Assembly (NCBI RefSeq): GCF_021290985.1
Contig: NZ_JAJOYU010000034.1
Coordinates: forward strand, 1-48,119
Length of the DNA stretch: 48,119 bases
Direction of reading: 5' to 3'
From: Rheinheimera soli
GTDB lineage: Bacteria > Pseudomonadota > Gammaproteobacteria > Enterobacterales > Alteromonadaceae
Part shown: positions 36,596-47,160 of the stretch, in pieces
Numbering within the stretch: position 1 is the stretch's first letter
Layout: each line of letters starts with the position of its first letter
Position numbers and translations under genes: made by a program
The notes under the pieces: model-generated
Told to the model about the DNA's origin: nothing
Seen by the model: the letters and a program-made list of their open reading frames with translations, nothing else
Database searches by the model: none

Positions 36596-39500
36596 TTATA
36601 ACTTACGGATGTTATCTGCGCCGTCGCGGTCTATCAGGCGAACAAAAGGATCGACACCTACATACAGAGGTTTCTTATCCAGCACCAGCTCAATGCTGTT
36701 TTCTCCTGTCACCAACTGATGCTTCTTCAGATAAATCACGCCACTTTCACCAGTGGTTTGATCCGGGTCGACACTGAACACACCAATATCTATTTGCTCA
36801 GCCAGCGCTTGGGTTGTTTCAACCCCTTTGTCATCAGCCACTAACTTGTCGGCATGCAGAATCAAATTCAGTTGGAACTTGCCATCGGCCAGCTCTGTTA
36901 CTTTGGCGTCTTTCACCCGTAAATCATACAAGGTGATGTTATTAAACAAGTCGTCAATAAAAGCCTTTTCTTCCGCCACTGTGTTTTGGCTTAAATAGCT
37001 GACCAAATCCAAAGTGGTTGGGAAAGGGTCATTGCGGTAACGATAGCGTTCGTTAAAAGCCTTTAAGTTGGCATTTAAGCGCTCTTCACCTAAACGGTCT
37101 TTAATCGCCATCATCACCACTGAACCTTTTTGGTAATGAATATAACCCTGGCCTTCTGAACGTAATAAGGGCTGTTCACCTAAACGCTCAGTAGAGCGGC
37201 CCTGTAAATAGCGGTCTAACTCAATTTTCAGGAATTTACGGATCTTGTCGGCACCGTATTTTTTCTCCATCACCATCAAAGCTGAATACTGCGACAAACT
37301 TTCCGAAATCACTGCGCTACCCTGCACATCAGCAGCGCCCACCTGATGACCCCACCATTGGTGCGCCACTTCATGAGCCGTAACGTAATACACAGGATCG
37401 ATATTTTCCGGATCACGCAGGTCGGTAATAAAGCCGATTTGCTCAGAGTAAGGCACTGTATTGGCAAAACTCTGGGCAAAACTGCGGTAACCAGGGAACT
37501 CGATAATACGCAGCTGTTTGTGCTGGTAAGGACCAAAAGCAGCAGTGAAGTAGTCTATCGAATCTTTCACTGACTCCACCATACGCTCGACGTTCCATGG
37601 GTGGCCTTTGTGGTAATAGACTTCAATAGCCACGCCATTGTGCTGTGCTTTTTTCACTTCATAACGGCCTGAGCTGATGGAGTAGAAATTCACCATAGGC
37701 TGATCCATTTTGTAACTGAAGTAATTACGGCCATCCTGTTGCCATTGTTTTTGCAGATAACCAGGGGTTAAAGCCACTTGATCAGCTTCTGTCGATACTG
37801 TGGCTTCAAACTGAATAAAATCACCGTCAGCGCCAAAGAAGTTCTGCGTATAAAACTTAGAATCTTCCAGCTTATTGGCACGCTCGTTTGGCTCTAAATC
37901 ACGTTTTAAGCGCTCGTGTCTGTCTTGCAGCTCGTAACCTTCCTGATAACCAAAAGTTGGCAATAATTCTCTGTTGTTGATAAAAGTACCGTTTTCAACC
38001 ACAGACGAATCAAAACCTGTTTCGCGCAGCCCCTTAGATTCACGGGTCAGTTCAATAACACCCGCAACTGTAGCGCCAGGAGCGACCGGAGTGCTGAAGG
38101 TTAACCATGAAGTACGGAATTTAGCGTCCCGCTCTCCAAGGCTTGCACCTTCAATAGTCACTGTCATTTGCTGAGTATTCTCAGGCCAGTTCACCAGTAG
38201 CTTTTCAACAGGCTGTTGCGATTTGTTTTGCCACTGAATTTGCATCCGGGCCAGCACTTTCTGCTCTGATGGATACAGGTCAATTTGCGCATTTACGCTG
38301 GTAGTGACTAACACAGGTAAAGTCGCATACTGAATAAAGGCTTTTTCATACTCGGCCTGTAAATCCGTGGTTTCTTCAGCGGTCACGTAGTTATTCAGCA
38401 CTATGGTTTGCTGATAAATAAAAGCACCTGTGCTTATCGCAACCACAGCAGATACAGCAATAACGGCTTTGCCGGTTTTACCTAAGTGGTAACCCAGTTT
38501 GCTCCAGCGCACTTTCAGGCTTTGCAGCGGCCCTCTGTGGTACAAACCATAACCCAGTACAAATAAAATGCTGCTGATAGCTCCCCAATACACCATATAA
38601 ACCGAATGGGTCGTTAAGCTGCTGGCATATTGATTCAGGTCAGAAAAACCTATGGAGGGTGAAGAGCTGAAGTTATATAAGCTGTGACCTAAACCCCAGG
38701 ATGCCATCACCATGGTGCTTAAGAAATAGCCAACAAAAAGCCCCATACCGACAAATTTATTTGGGCTTAACACCTGCAGGAAAAACGCCAACACAGCACT
38801 CATGATAAAAGGCAGCAGGAAGAAAAAGCCTAAACGGATCAGGTACTGCACCAGCTCAAAGTTTTCAATGCCTTTAATCAACTGGTAACTGATAGTGGTT
38901 AAAATACCGATCACAATCAAAGTTGCCATCACCAGCGCCATAGCCAGTAACTTGGCGGTCCAGAAAGTTAAATTCGGCACTGGCATAGTATCGATAATAT
39001 CGCCCATACCTGAATTGCGTTCACGCCACACCACTTCAGCACTGTAATAGACAATAACAATAATCATCAACAAGCTGACAGAGCCAATCACATGACCCAC
39101 CATGGTCTGAGTCAGAGGCCAGTTTGAGGTGCCATACCAGCCAAAGTCAGCAAACAGCGGACCTATCAGTTGAGCGACTGTAATTAACCCCAAAATAATA
39201 AAAGGTGCAGTCAACAACACTTGCTTCACTTCGAACCTTAACCGAACCCAAAAGGCGGGTAGAAGCGCTGTTGCGGAGGACTTTCTTTGCAAGGTTTCCA
39301 GTGACAGTTCAGGCTGTTTCAGTTCAGCTTTCTTCGATTTTTTTCTGTCTTTCCTGTCCAGTGAAGGCAATTTAAATAAACCGGAAAACGCCAGTAAGAC
39401 GACAGCGACACCCAACCATAACAAGCGGTTTTGCAGTAACACGCCTTCAAAACCAATCAACAGCGTGTTTTTCTCCTGAATAGTCCAGTAACGGGTCACA

Positions 39501-40150
39501 TCAAAAAAGGTGCGTAAGCCAAAAGGATCTAACAAGGCAGCCCAAACCCGGTACTCAGGTAAACGCGCCACTGAACCAGAGACTATATAAAGCACCAGCA
39601 GCACCACAGCAATCAGATACAACGCCATCATGGAGCGAAAACGTGCCGCTATGGCATAAAACAGAGCTGAGATAATAAAAAAGCTCGGAACAGATAACAC
39701 CACAAAGTTATAGGCATAAGCCGACAGCTCTGTTGGCCCAAACCGGCTGGCATCAACCCATGGCATAAAACTCGCGAGTAACATACCCAAAGGCACAGCG
39801 ATATAGACCAATAACACCACCAGATAGCTGCCAAAAAAACGGCCAAACTGGTAAGCAAAAGGCGACACTGGTTTACTGTAAATCAGCTCTTCCATCTGAT
39901 GCTGTTGATTGCGCACTGCGCTGCTACCAACAAAGTTCACCACCAGAAACATGGCAAATAAGCTTAAAGTCAGCAGCGTCTGGCCTATAGCAAAAGGGCT
40001 ATTTTTAAACACCTCGCCGCCACCGCCTATAGTGACATTGTCTGAGGCTACAGATAAAAAGCTGACTAAAAACAGCAATAAACTGACGACATAAAAAGAT
40101 GGCTGGCTCAGATAATAGCGCAGCTCAAAGCGGGTCATTAAACCAAACAT
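36596..40150 (-). CDS. ABC permease fused to an M1 family aminopeptidase
   Basis: The 1184-residue protein has two permease halves with many membrane segments (about residues 20-265 and 310-560) and then, after a further anchor, a periplasm-facing M1 metallopeptidase. The zinc motif HEVAHQWWGH, with the downstream ESLSQY glutamate, is intact, so the peptidase should be active. Such fusions are known in Proteobacteria beside an ABC ATPase, whose gene ends 8 bp upstream. Substrate unknown. The product may export and trim peptides or act on the envelope. Confidence 0.9.
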   Translation of the reverse strand: MFGLMTRFELRYYLSQPSFYVVSLLLFLVSFLSVASDNVTIGGGGEVFKNSPFAIGQTLLTLSLFAMFLVVNFVGSSAVRNQQHQMEELIYSKPVSPFAYQFGRFFGSYLVVLLVYIAVPLGMLLASFMPWVDASRFGPTELSAYAYNFVVLSVPSFFIISALFYAIAARFRSMMALYLIAVVLLVLYIVSGSVARLPEYRVWAALLDPFGLRTFFDVTRYWTIQEKNTLLIGFEGVLLQNRLLWLGVAVVLLAFSGLFKLPSLDRKDRKKSKKAELKQPELSLETLQRKSSATALLPAFWVRLRFEVKQVLLTAPFIILGLITVAQLIGPLFADFGWYGTSNWPLTQTMVGHVIGSVSLLMIIVIVYYSAEVVWRERNSGMGDIIDTMPVPNLTFWTAKLLAMALVMATLIVIGILTTISYQLIKGIENFELVQYLIRLGFFFLLPFIMSAVLAFFLQVLSPNKFVGMGLFVGYFLSTMVMASWGLGHSLYNFSSSPSIGFSDLNQYASSLTTHSVYMVYWGAISSILFVLGYGLYHRGPLQSLKVRWSKLGYHLGKTGKAVIAVSAVVAISTGAFIYQQTIVLNNYVTAEETTDLQAEYEKAFIQYATLPVLVTTSVNAQIDLYPSEQKVLARMQIQWQNKSQQPVEKLLVNWPENTQQMTVTIEGASLGERDAKFRTSWLTFSTPVAPGATVAGVIELTRESKGLRETGFDSSVVENGTFINNRELLPTFGYQEGYELQDRHERLKRDLEPNERANKLEDSKFYTQNFFGADGDFIQFEATVSTEADQVALTPGYLQKQWQQDGRNYFSYKMDQPMVNFYSISSGRYEVKKAQHNGVAIEVYYHKGHPWNVERMVESVKDSIDYFTAAFGPYQHKQLRIIEFPGYRSFAQSFANTVPYSEQIGFITDLRDPENIDPVYYVTAHEVAHQWWGHQVGAADVQGSAVISESLSQYSALMVMEKKYGADKIRKFLKIELDRYLQGRSTERLGEQPLLRSEGQGYIHYQKGSVVMMAIKDRLGEERLNANLKAFNERYRYRNDPFPTTLDLVSYLSQNTVAEEKAFIDDLFNNITLYDLRVKDAKVTELADGKFQLNLILHADKLVADDKGVETTQALAEQIDIGVFSVDPDQTTGESGVIYLKKHQLVTGENSIELVLDKKPLYVGVDPFVRLIDRDGADNIRKL

Positions 40151-40158
40151 AACCCCTC

Positions 40159-41043
40159 CTAAGCCGCAGCTTGTGCTGAGCGATGATTGGATAAACAGGA
40201 GAAGTACACATCTTCCAGGCCAGCAGCTGTAGCAACAAAACCTTCAGGCGCTTGCTCTGCAAATACATTCAGCACAGTACGACCCGCAAATAAACGCTTG
40301 GAGATCACAGGCAAGACTTTTTCCAGTTCAGCCGCTTCCTGTTGTGATACTGTTTTAGTCCAGATCTGGCCTCCCACCTGCTGAATCAAATCCAGAGGGT
40401 TGCCTTGTAATAAAATCTGCCCACCGGCCAATACCGCCATAGCAGGACACAGCTCTGCCACGTCGTCGACTATGTGAGTGGATAAAATAATAACTTTTTC
40501 TTCACCCAGACTGACCAACAGGTTATGAAATCTATTGCGCTCTTCCGGGTCCAAACCTGCAGTAGGTTCATCGACAATCAACAAATCCGGATTCCCCAAC
40601 AAAGCCTGAGCTATACCAAAACGCTGGCGCATACCACCGGAGAAACCACTAACGGCTTTGTCTTTATGCTGAAATAAGTTGGTATGAGCCAATAAGCCTT
40701 CGACCAGTTCTTTACGCTCTTTTTTCTGCATAAAGCCTTTGAGCACAGCCAGATGATCCAATAAATCAAAAGCACTGATACGTGGATAAACACTGAAATC
40801 CTGTGGCAGATAACCCAGCGTTTTGCGAAGCGCCTGCGGGTCTTTTAATACATCAATGCCATTAAATACTATGCTGCCACTGTCGGGCTGCTGCAAGGTT
40901 GCGATAGTGCGCATTAACGAAGATTTACCGGCACCATTAGGACCTAACAGGCCAAACATACCTTTGCTGATGGATAAATTGACGTTATTCAGCGCTTTGA
41001 CGCCGTTGTCATACGTTTTGGTCAGGCCTTTAATTTCCAGCAT
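40159..41043 (-). CDS. ABC transporter ATP-binding protein
   Basis: A 294-residue ABC ATPase with Walker A GPNGAGKSS, signature GFSGGMRQRFGIAQALLG, Walker B LLIVDEPTAGLDP and a switch His in LSTHIV. It energises the permease/M1 fusion encoded immediately downstream. AAGGAG precedes the ATG. A perfect 20-bp palindrome lies about 60 bp upstream and may be its operator. C-terminal residues after about 220 resemble the CcmA/NatA type. Confidence 0.94.
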   Translation of the reverse strand: MLEIKGLTKTYDNGVKALNNVNLSISKGMFGLLGPNGAGKSSLMRTIATLQQPDSGSIVFNGIDVLKDPQALRKTLGYLPQDFSVYPRISAFDLLDHLAVLKGFMQKKERKELVEGLLAHTNLFQHKDKAVSGFSGGMRQRFGIAQALLGNPDLLIVDEPTAGLDPEERNRFHNLLVSLGEEKVIILSTHIVDDVAELCPAMAVLAGGQILLQGNPLDLIQQVGGQIWTKTVSQQEAAELEKVLPVISKRLFAGRTVLNVFAEQAPEGFVATAAGLEDVYFSCLSNHRSAQAAA

Positions 41044-41101
41044 AGGGATCTCCTTGTTATGGTGCTTTAATACACTAAGTTAACATGGAGTTTAAAGAGT
41101 A

Positions 41102-41121
41102 GTAACTCATCAATGAGTTAC
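41102..41121. promoter_or_regulatory. Palindromic operator-like site before the ABC/peptidase operon
   Basis: GTAACTCAT-CA-ATGAGTTAC is a perfect inverted repeat with 9-bp arms and a 2-bp centre, about 60 bp before the ABC ATPase ATG. There is no following T-run, and it sits in the only promoter space for this operon. It suits a dimeric repressor such as a GntR/YtrA-type regulator, which is inference. Confidence 0.55.
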
Positions 41122-41147
41122 AAATGAAGTGAAGTTGTAACAAGTTA

Positions 41148-41181
41148 TTAAAGGGTCAGAGCTTTGACTCTGACCTTTTAA
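41148..41181 (-). terminator. Terminator after tag
   Basis: Arms TTAAAGGGTCAGAG and CTCTGACCTTTTAA pair with one mismatch around a 6-base loop, just after the tag stop. T-rich on both strands, it could act both ways. It contains CTTTGACTCTGACC, found again inverted at the end of the manC-like gene. Confidence 0.65.
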
Positions 41182-41182
41182 C

Positions 41183-41884
41183 CTACATCTTGAGGCCTAC
41201 ATAGTTATCACCGCAGCTAAAAGCCACCACTTTACTGATTTCCTGCAGGCTTAAGCCAGACTCTTGCTGCCACACATTAAATTGCTGCTGAATTGCTTTT
41301 TGGTTTTTCTGACTGCTTAGACCACCTTCTACTACACCAAAGTTACGCAGATAAGCTTCTAAATCCTGACTGAGAATAAAAGTATCTTTACCCAGCACAC
41401 GCAGAGCATAAGCGCCGGTATTACCGCCTAAACGACAGCCGTGTTTTTTCAGATAACCCCATAAGCCAATAATGTCCTCAGCAGGCCACTGGGCTAAAAA
41501 GGCACCAAAACTGCCATATTTGTCAGCCACCTGCTGGATCATCAAGGCGTTATCGCGTATCGCAAATACTTTGGTCGCGTTACGGATAATACGGGGATCT
41601 GTAGCTTTCGCTGCTAACATTTCATCACTCATCAGCAGCATTTTTTCAGGTTCAAAGCCAAAAAAGATCTCTTCAAAACCCGGCCACTTTTTCTCCACCA
41701 CAGACCAGACAAAACCCGACTGAAAGATTTTTTTGCTGAACTCACTTAAACACTCCGCATCTGTCAGCTGTTTGAGCTGCGCTGCAGTTCGGGGTTTATT
41801 TAACAAAGCCTGCAATGCTGCCTTGCCACCTTTGCGCTCGGCGGCACGCTGATAAATCAGTTCAAACTTTTCAACAAAAGCCAT
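41183..41884 (-). CDS. DNA-3-methyladenine glycosylase I family protein
   Basis: The 233-residue protein resembles the Tag-type base-excision glycosylases (helical fold, LSEFSKKIFQSGFVWSVVEKKWPGFEEIFF, GLWGYLKKHGCRLGGNTGAYALRVLG). Tag proper is shorter, about 190 residues, so this may be a diverged branch. It would remove alkylated bases from DNA. The ATG at 41884 has GGAGAGG 5 bp upstream; a longer frame to 41911 has no such site and overlaps a GC-rich repeat. Confidence 0.75.
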   Translation of the reverse strand: MAFVEKFELIYQRAAERKGGKAALQALLNKPRTAAQLKQLTDAECLSEFSKKIFQSGFVWSVVEKKWPGFEEIFFGFEPEKMLLMSDEMLAAKATDPRIIRNATKVFAIRDNALMIQQVADKYGSFGAFLAQWPAEDIIGLWGYLKKHGCRLGGNTGAYALRVLGKDTFILSQDLEAYLRNFGVVEGGLSSQKNQKAIQQQFNVWQQESGLSLQEISKVVAFSCGDNYVGLKM

Positions 41885-41911
41885 CAAGGCCTCTCCATTA
41901 ATTAGTGTCAT

Positions 41912-41955
41912 GTAGGGGCGCGGGCTTGTCCCCGCCCGTACCTGTTCGGGCGAGG
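41912..41955. repeat. GC-rich hairpin repeat between tag and prlC
   Basis: GTAGGGGCGCGGGC, TTGT, then CCCCGCCCGTAC form a GC-rich hairpin, followed by a second GGGCGAGG. It looks like the dispersed palindromic GC repeats common between genes in Alteromonadales. It is much richer in G+C than its neighbours. It may end prlC transcription, though no T-run follows. Confidence 0.5.
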
Positions 41956-41966
41956 ATCTCCATCAA

Positions 41967-43988
41967 CTAAGCAGCTATACCCATATGCCGTAATAAGGCC
42001 GCATTGGATGGCTCTCGACCACGGAAGGCTTTAAACAGCTCCATAGGTTCTGCGCTACCACCTTTTTCTAAAATGCAGTGCAGGAAATCCTGGCCCACAG
42101 CGGCATTAAAAATACCTTCTTCTTCAAAGCGGCCAAAAGCATCGGCAGACAGCACTTCAGCCCATAAATAGCTGTAGTAACCAGCACCATAACCCCCAGC
42201 GAAGATATGACTAAAACCATGCTGGAAGCGGTTAAAACGTGGCGGCATGATCACAGAAACCTGCTGGCGCACATCATCCAGAATGTGCTGCACACGGCCA
42301 CCCAAAGCAGGGTCGTATTCGGCATGCAAACGGAAATCAAACAAAGCAAATTCCAGCTGGCGCACTAAAAACAACGCCGATTGGAAGTTCTTCGCTGCCA
42401 GCATTTTATCCAGCATATCTTGTGGCAACGCCTCGCCAGTCTGGTAATGGCCTGAAATAAGCGCCAAAGCTTCTGGTTGCCAGCACCAGTTTTCTAAAAA
42501 CTGACTAGGTAATTCGACAGCGTCCCATGCCACACCACTGATACCAGCTACATCAGACGCATCCACTTGGGTCAGCATATGATGCAAACCATGACCAAAT
42601 TCATGGAACAAAGTGACGACTTCATCATGGGTAAATAACGCCGGTTTGCCGCCTACAGGTTTATTAAAGTTACAGGTTAAATAGGCGACCGGATGCTGCA
42701 GGCTGCCATCGGCTTTCCAGCGTCGGCCCTGACAATCATCCATCCAGGCCCCACCGCGTTTTTTCGCACGGGCGTACAAATCCAGATAAAAACTGCCACG
42801 CAGCTCACCTTTGGCGTCGAAAATATCGTAAAAGCTCACATCCGGATGCCAGACATCGACACCATCGCGCTTTTGAACGCTGATGCCAAATAGCTTACTC
42901 AATACGCTGAATAAACCCGGCACTACTTTGCTTTCGGGGAAATAAGGTCGCAACGCTTCGTCAGAAATGGAGTATTTAGCCTGCTTTAACTTTTCAGAGT
43001 AATAAGTCACATCCCAGGAATTTAACTCGTCCACGCCAAATTCTGCTTTAACAAAAGCTTTTAACTCGGCCAGATCCTGCAAGGCCTGAGGTTTAGCACG
43101 ACGGGCTAAATCGGCTAAAAACTCCAGCACCTGGGCCGGGCTTTCGGCCATTTTGGTTGCCAATGATTCTTCTGCAGCGTTATCAAAGTCCAGCAGCTGA
43201 GCCAGCTCGTGACGCAAAGCTAAGGTTTCTTCAATAATGGCGGTGTTATCAAACTGACCAGCGGTTGGGCCTTGATCCGATGCTCTGGTGCAATAGGCCT
43301 GATACAACTCAGCGCGTAAATCGCGATTGTCGGCATAAGTTAAAATAGCGATATAACTTGGGAACTCCAGCGTAAAGACCCAGCCGGATAATTCTTTTTG
43401 CGCAGCAGCTTCTGCCGCTGCTAATTTGGCATCTTCAGGTAAACCAGACAGCAGGCTTTCATCTTCAATATGTTTAAACCAGGCTTGAGTAGCATCCAGG
43501 GTATTGTTGGAAAAACTGGAAGCTAAATCGGAAGCACGACTTTGAATTTCACCGTAGCGCTGCTTTTTCTCATCTGATAAACCAATACCGGACAGCTTAA
43601 AATCGCGTAAGGCGTTTTGAATCACTTTTTGCTGCGCTGCAGTTAAAGTGGCGTATTCAGCGCTTTGCGACAGCTTTAAATAGGCCTGATACAAACCTTC
43701 GTGCTGGCCGACATAAGTGCTGAAATCAGATAACAGCGGCAGGCAGCTTTCGTAAGCTTCACGTAATTCGGGGCTGTTTTTTACCGAATTTAAATGCGAT
43801 ACAGGCGACCAGAATTTGCCAAGCTCATCGCTATTTTCTTCCAGCGCCACAATAAGCGACTGCCAGCTTGGGTTTGGCTCTTTCACTACAGCTTCGATAT
43901 CTGCGGTGCAAGCAGCGATCAACTGTTCAACACGGGCTTTAATTTGGCTGGGTTCAATTTGACTAAATACGGGTAAGGCTTGGGTCAT
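41967..43988 (-). CDS. prlC: Oligopeptidase A (M3 family metallopeptidase)
   Basis: A 673-residue thermolysin-fold oligopeptidase with the zinc site FHEFGHGLHHML and the M3 features GISGVAWDAVELPSQFLENW and FSHIFAGGYGAGYYSYLWAEV. PrlC degrades short peptides such as cleaved signal peptides in the cytosol. No signal peptide. Size as in E. coli (680). The divergent gor gene starts about 200 bp upstream. Confidence 0.95.
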   Translation of the reverse strand: MTQALPVFSQIEPSQIKARVEQLIAACTADIEAVVKEPNPSWQSLIVALEENSDELGKFWSPVSHLNSVKNSPELREAYESCLPLLSDFSTYVGQHEGLYQAYLKLSQSAEYATLTAAQQKVIQNALRDFKLSGIGLSDEKKQRYGEIQSRASDLASSFSNNTLDATQAWFKHIEDESLLSGLPEDAKLAAAEAAAQKELSGWVFTLEFPSYIAILTYADNRDLRAELYQAYCTRASDQGPTAGQFDNTAIIEETLALRHELAQLLDFDNAAEESLATKMAESPAQVLEFLADLARRAKPQALQDLAELKAFVKAEFGVDELNSWDVTYYSEKLKQAKYSISDEALRPYFPESKVVPGLFSVLSKLFGISVQKRDGVDVWHPDVSFYDIFDAKGELRGSFYLDLYARAKKRGGAWMDDCQGRRWKADGSLQHPVAYLTCNFNKPVGGKPALFTHDEVVTLFHEFGHGLHHMLTQVDASDVAGISGVAWDAVELPSQFLENWCWQPEALALISGHYQTGEALPQDMLDKMLAAKNFQSALFLVRQLEFALFDFRLHAEYDPALGGRVQHILDDVRQQVSVIMPPRFNRFQHGFSHIFAGGYGAGYYSYLWAEVLSADAFGRFEEEGIFNAAVGQDFLHCILEKGGSAEPMELFKAFRGREPSNAALLRHMGIAA

Positions 43989-44128
43989 GGTTTATCTCTT
44001 CTGGCCTTTGAAAAAGTGGCGTGTGATTTAACGCTGGGTATAACAGCAGTATTGGGGCTTTTATAACATTCTCAAGCAATTTACTGCAGACACATGGCAG
44101 ATTTATATGCAGCTTTTGTAAAAACGCC

Positions 44129-44158
44129 TTGAGTTCGACCACATTACCCTCATATTAA
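44129..44158 (+). promoter_or_regulatory. Probable sigma-70 promoter of gor
   Basis: TTGAGT and TATTAA are separated by 18 bp and lie 34 bp before the gor ATG. Both hexamers match the consensus at four or five positions. No OxyR-type site was recognised. Confidence 0.45.
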
Positions 44159-44191
44159 AACTCAACAAATCAACTGCAAGGCTTAAAGATA

Positions 44192-45541
44192 ATGACTGAA
44201 CATTTTGACTATATCGCCATAGGCGGCGGCAGCGGTGGTATTGCCAGCGCCAACAGAGCAGCCAGTCATGGCCAAAAATGCGCCATTATCGAAGCTAAAT
44301 TTTTAGGCGGCACCTGTGTTAACGTAGGTTGCGTGCCGAAAAAAGCAATGTGGTTCGCAGGGCAAATTGCCGATGCCATTAAATACGCGCCAGATTATGG
44401 CTTAGATGTTGAAATGCCTGCTTTGAATTGGACCAAATTAGTAGAAAGCCGTGAAGCTTATATATCCAGAATTCATGGCTCTTACGACAGAGTGTTGGCG
44501 AAAAACGGTGTCACAGTAATCCGTGGTTTTGCCCGTTTTGTCGATAAAAACACCGTCGAAGTGGATGGCAAACTCTATAGCGCTGACCATATCACCATAG
44601 CCACTGGTGGTCGTCCTGTACGTCCTGATTTACCTGGCGCAGAACTTGGCATCGACAGCGATGGCTTTTTTGCCTTACAAAGCCAGCCAAAGCGTGTAGC
44701 CGTGGTGGGTGCTGGTTATATAGCCGTAGAAATTGCCGGTGTGATGCAAGCCTTGGGCAGTGAAACCCATTTACTGGTGCGTAAAGACAAACCACTGCGT
44801 GGTTTCGACCCTATTTTGTCCGACACCTTAGTAGAACTGATGGCCAAAGATGGTCCTAAGCTGCAAAGCCATACCGAAGTCACTTCTGTCAGTAAAAATA
44901 CCGATGGCTATTTAACTGTTCAGGTATCGACAGGCCAGAACCTGACTGTGGATTGCCTGATTTGGGCTATAGGCCGCGAGCCTGCCAATGACCAACTGCA
45001 ACTGGAAAAAGCCGGTGTGACGTTGGACGCCGACGGTTTTATTCCAACCGATGAGTATCAGAATACTAATGTGCCTGGCATTTATGCCGTAGGTGATAAT
45101 ACAGGCCGTCTGGCTTTAACTCCGGTGGCAGTAGCTGCAGGACGACGTTTGTCAGAGCGGTTGTTTAATAATAAACCAGACAGCAAGCTGGATTACAGCA
45201 CAGTGCCGACAGTGGTGTTTTCACACCCTCCTATTGGCACTATAGGCTTAACCGAAGACGAAGCCCGTCAGCAGTTTGGTGATGAGCAAGTGAAAGTGTA
45301 TCGCAGCGAATTTGCTGCTATGTACACGGCTTTAACCCAACATCGTCAGCTCACCCGGATGAAACTGGTGTGCGCTGGCCCTACTGAAAAAGTAGTAGGT
45401 TTGCATGTGATAGGTTTTGGCGCGGATGAAATGCTGCAGGGTTTTGGTGTGGCTATCAAAATGGGCGCCACCAAAGCCGACTTTGATAACTGCGTGGCTA
45501 TACATCCGACGTCTGCCGAAGAGTTTGTTACTCTCAGATAA
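44192..45541 (+). CDS. gor: Glutathione-disulfide reductase
   Basis: A 449-residue pyridine nucleotide-disulfide oxidoreductase: FAD fold [17 protein letters not shown], redox pair [16 protein letters not shown](P)H fold [13 protein letters not shown] with Arg-type residues ([10 protein letters not shown]) that suit NADPH, and the C-terminal His-Pro-Thr-x-x-E (HPTSAEE). It keeps glutathione reduced in the cytosol. Size and motifs are normal. It may supply glutathione to the peroxiredoxin at 35206. Confidence 0.95.
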   Translation: MTEHFDYIAIGGGSGGIASANRAASHGQKCAIIEAKFLGGTCVNVGCVPKKAMWFAGQIADAIKYAPDYGLDVEMPALNWTKLVESREAYISRIHGSYDRVLAKNGVTVIRGFARFVDKNTVEVDGKLYSADHITIATGGRPVRPDLPGAELGIDSDGFFALQSQPKRVAVVGAGYIAVEIAGVMQALGSETHLLVRKDKPLRGFDPILSDTLVELMAKDGPKLQSHTEVTSVSKNTDGYLTVQVSTGQNLTVDCLIWAIGREPANDQLQLEKAGVTLDADGFIPTDEYQNTNVPGIYAVGDNTGRLALTPVAVAAGRRLSERLFNNKPDSKLDYSTVPTVVFSHPPIGTIGLTEDEARQQFGDEQVKVYRSEFAAMYTALTQHRQLTRMKLVCAGPTEKVVGLHVIGFGADEMLQGFGVAIKMGATKADFDNCVAIHPTSAEEFVTLR

Positions 45542-45594
45542 TGAACAGCTTAAACGGGTCTTAGCTCAGGCTTTTACCCTGCTTTAAAGTCTTG

Positions 45595-47040
45595 TCAGAT
45601 CTTAGGGTCAGAGTCAAAGTTCTGGCCCACCCTGCCATACCAATCTGAAAACCGCACAATATCGTCTTCGCCCAGATAAGTTCCGGACTGCACTTCTATC
45701 AGTTCCAGTGGTATTTTCCCTGGATTTTCCAGCGAATGGACTGCACCTAAAGGCACATAAACCGACTGATTTTCTAACAGAAAGGTTTCCACACCATCAA
45801 TAGTCACCAAAGCTGTACCTGCCACTACTATCCAGTGCTCGGCTCTGTGATGATGCATTTGTACCGACAACTTTTGGCCGGGATTAACCGTAATATGTTT
45901 CACTTGATGCCGCGCGCCCTGAGCCAGTGAATCACTTTTGCCCCAAGGGCGGTATAGCTCTCGGTGACTTTGATGTTCAGTGCGGCCCAATTCGCTCAAC
46001 TGCTGTACTATGGCTTTTACATCCTGTGCCCGCTCTTTGGCCGCAACCAGCACTGCATCTCTGGTTTGCACCACCAGCATATCCTGTAACCCCAAAGTCG
46101 CCACCAAACCGGTTTCAGCCATAACATAGTTATTCTGGCTGTCCAGACTCAGCACCTCGCCTTTATGCACATTGCCATCGCTGTTCTTTTCTGAGTTGTG
46201 CCATAAAGATGACCAGCTGCCGACATCACTCCAATGTGTTTCCAAAGGCACCACCACAGCAGCATTGGTTTTTTCCATTACTGCATAATCCACAGACTCA
46301 GACGGACAAGATAAAAATGCCTGCTGATCGACACGGATAAAATCTAAGTCCGGATTTACTTCAGCCATTGCCTGCTCGCAAGCAGCGTAAATATCAGGTC
46401 TGTATTGCTGCAGTTCCTTTAGGTAAACACTGGCCTTAAATAAAAACATGCCACTGTTCCAGTAATAGTCGCCGCTACGGATATAAGCCAGTGCAGTGTC
46501 CAGCTGTGGTTTTTCGACAAATTGCGCTACCTGATAAGCTGTGGCCTGGTTCAACCTTGTGGTTTGCCCTCTTTTGATATAGCCATAGCCGGTTTCTGCG
46601 CTCACAGGCACAATACCAAAAGTAACTAACTGATCCGCCTCAGCAAACTCTGTTGCTGCTGCAACTGCCCGCTGAAAAACCTGATGATCACCTATCAGAT
46701 GATCTGCAGCCAGTACCAGCAACAAAGGGTCCTGACCTTTTTTAATAGCGGTAAATGCGGCAAGCGCAATAGCAGGAGCTGTATTGCGGCCAGCCGGTTC
46801 CAGCACAATATTGTGATGAAGCTGATTGATTTGTCTTAACTGCTCGGCGGCTACAAACCTGTGATCTTCATGACAAATCACCAGCGCAGTTTGTGTGTTC
46901 AGTCCTTGCAAGCGATTCAGCGTGGCCTGTAGCATAGTGAAATCACCATCCAGTTTTAGAAACTGTTTTGGCATCAGTTCACGGGACAAAGGCCATAATC
47001 TGCTGCCTGAACCGCCCGCCATAATCACAGGTAAAATCAT
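45595..47040 (-). CDS. manC: Mannose-1-phosphate guanylyltransferase/mannose-6-phosphate isomerase
   Basis: The 481-residue protein starts [24 protein letters not shown], the GDP-mannose pyrophosphorylase signature, and ends in a cupin domain ([31 protein letters not shown]) for isomerisation, the standard bifunctional ManC/CpsB layout. It makes GDP-mannose for surface glycans. GGAGAG precedes the ATG. The last codons contain the CTTTGACTCTGACCC repeat, so a dispersed repeat forms its C-terminal end. Confidence 0.93.
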   Translation of the reverse strand: MILPVIMAGGSGSRLWPLSRELMPKQFLKLDGDFTMLQATLNRLQGLNTQTALVICHEDHRFVAAEQLRQINQLHHNIVLEPAGRNTAPAIALAAFTAIKKGQDPLLLVLAADHLIGDHQVFQRAVAAATEFAEADQLVTFGIVPVSAETGYGYIKRGQTTRLNQATAYQVAQFVEKPQLDTALAYIRSGDYYWNSGMFLFKASVYLKELQQYRPDIYAACEQAMAEVNPDLDFIRVDQQAFLSCPSESVDYAVMEKTNAAVVVPLETHWSDVGSWSSLWHNSEKNSDGNVHKGEVLSLDSQNNYVMAETGLVATLGLQDMLVVQTRDAVLVAAKERAQDVKAIVQQLSELGRTEHQSHRELYRPWGKSDSLAQGARHQVKHITVNPGQKLSVQMHHHRAEHWIVVAGTALVTIDGVETFLLENQSVYVPLGAVHSLENPGKIPLELIEVQSGTYLGEDDIVRFSDWYGRVGQNFDSDPKI

Positions 47041-47160
47041 TTGCTCTCCTTCGCCGTTTTGTCTGTAGTGCCGGACCGGCCATCAGGATGAAACTTAGGA
47101 CCGCACTTTAGCTGTTTTGCTATAGTCAATACAAATCAGCTTCAAGGACTTTGCTCACTT

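Noticed and set aside
36589-36777. Small frame at the 3' end of the ABC/M1 gene
   Set aside because: Antisense shadow of the peptidase gene.
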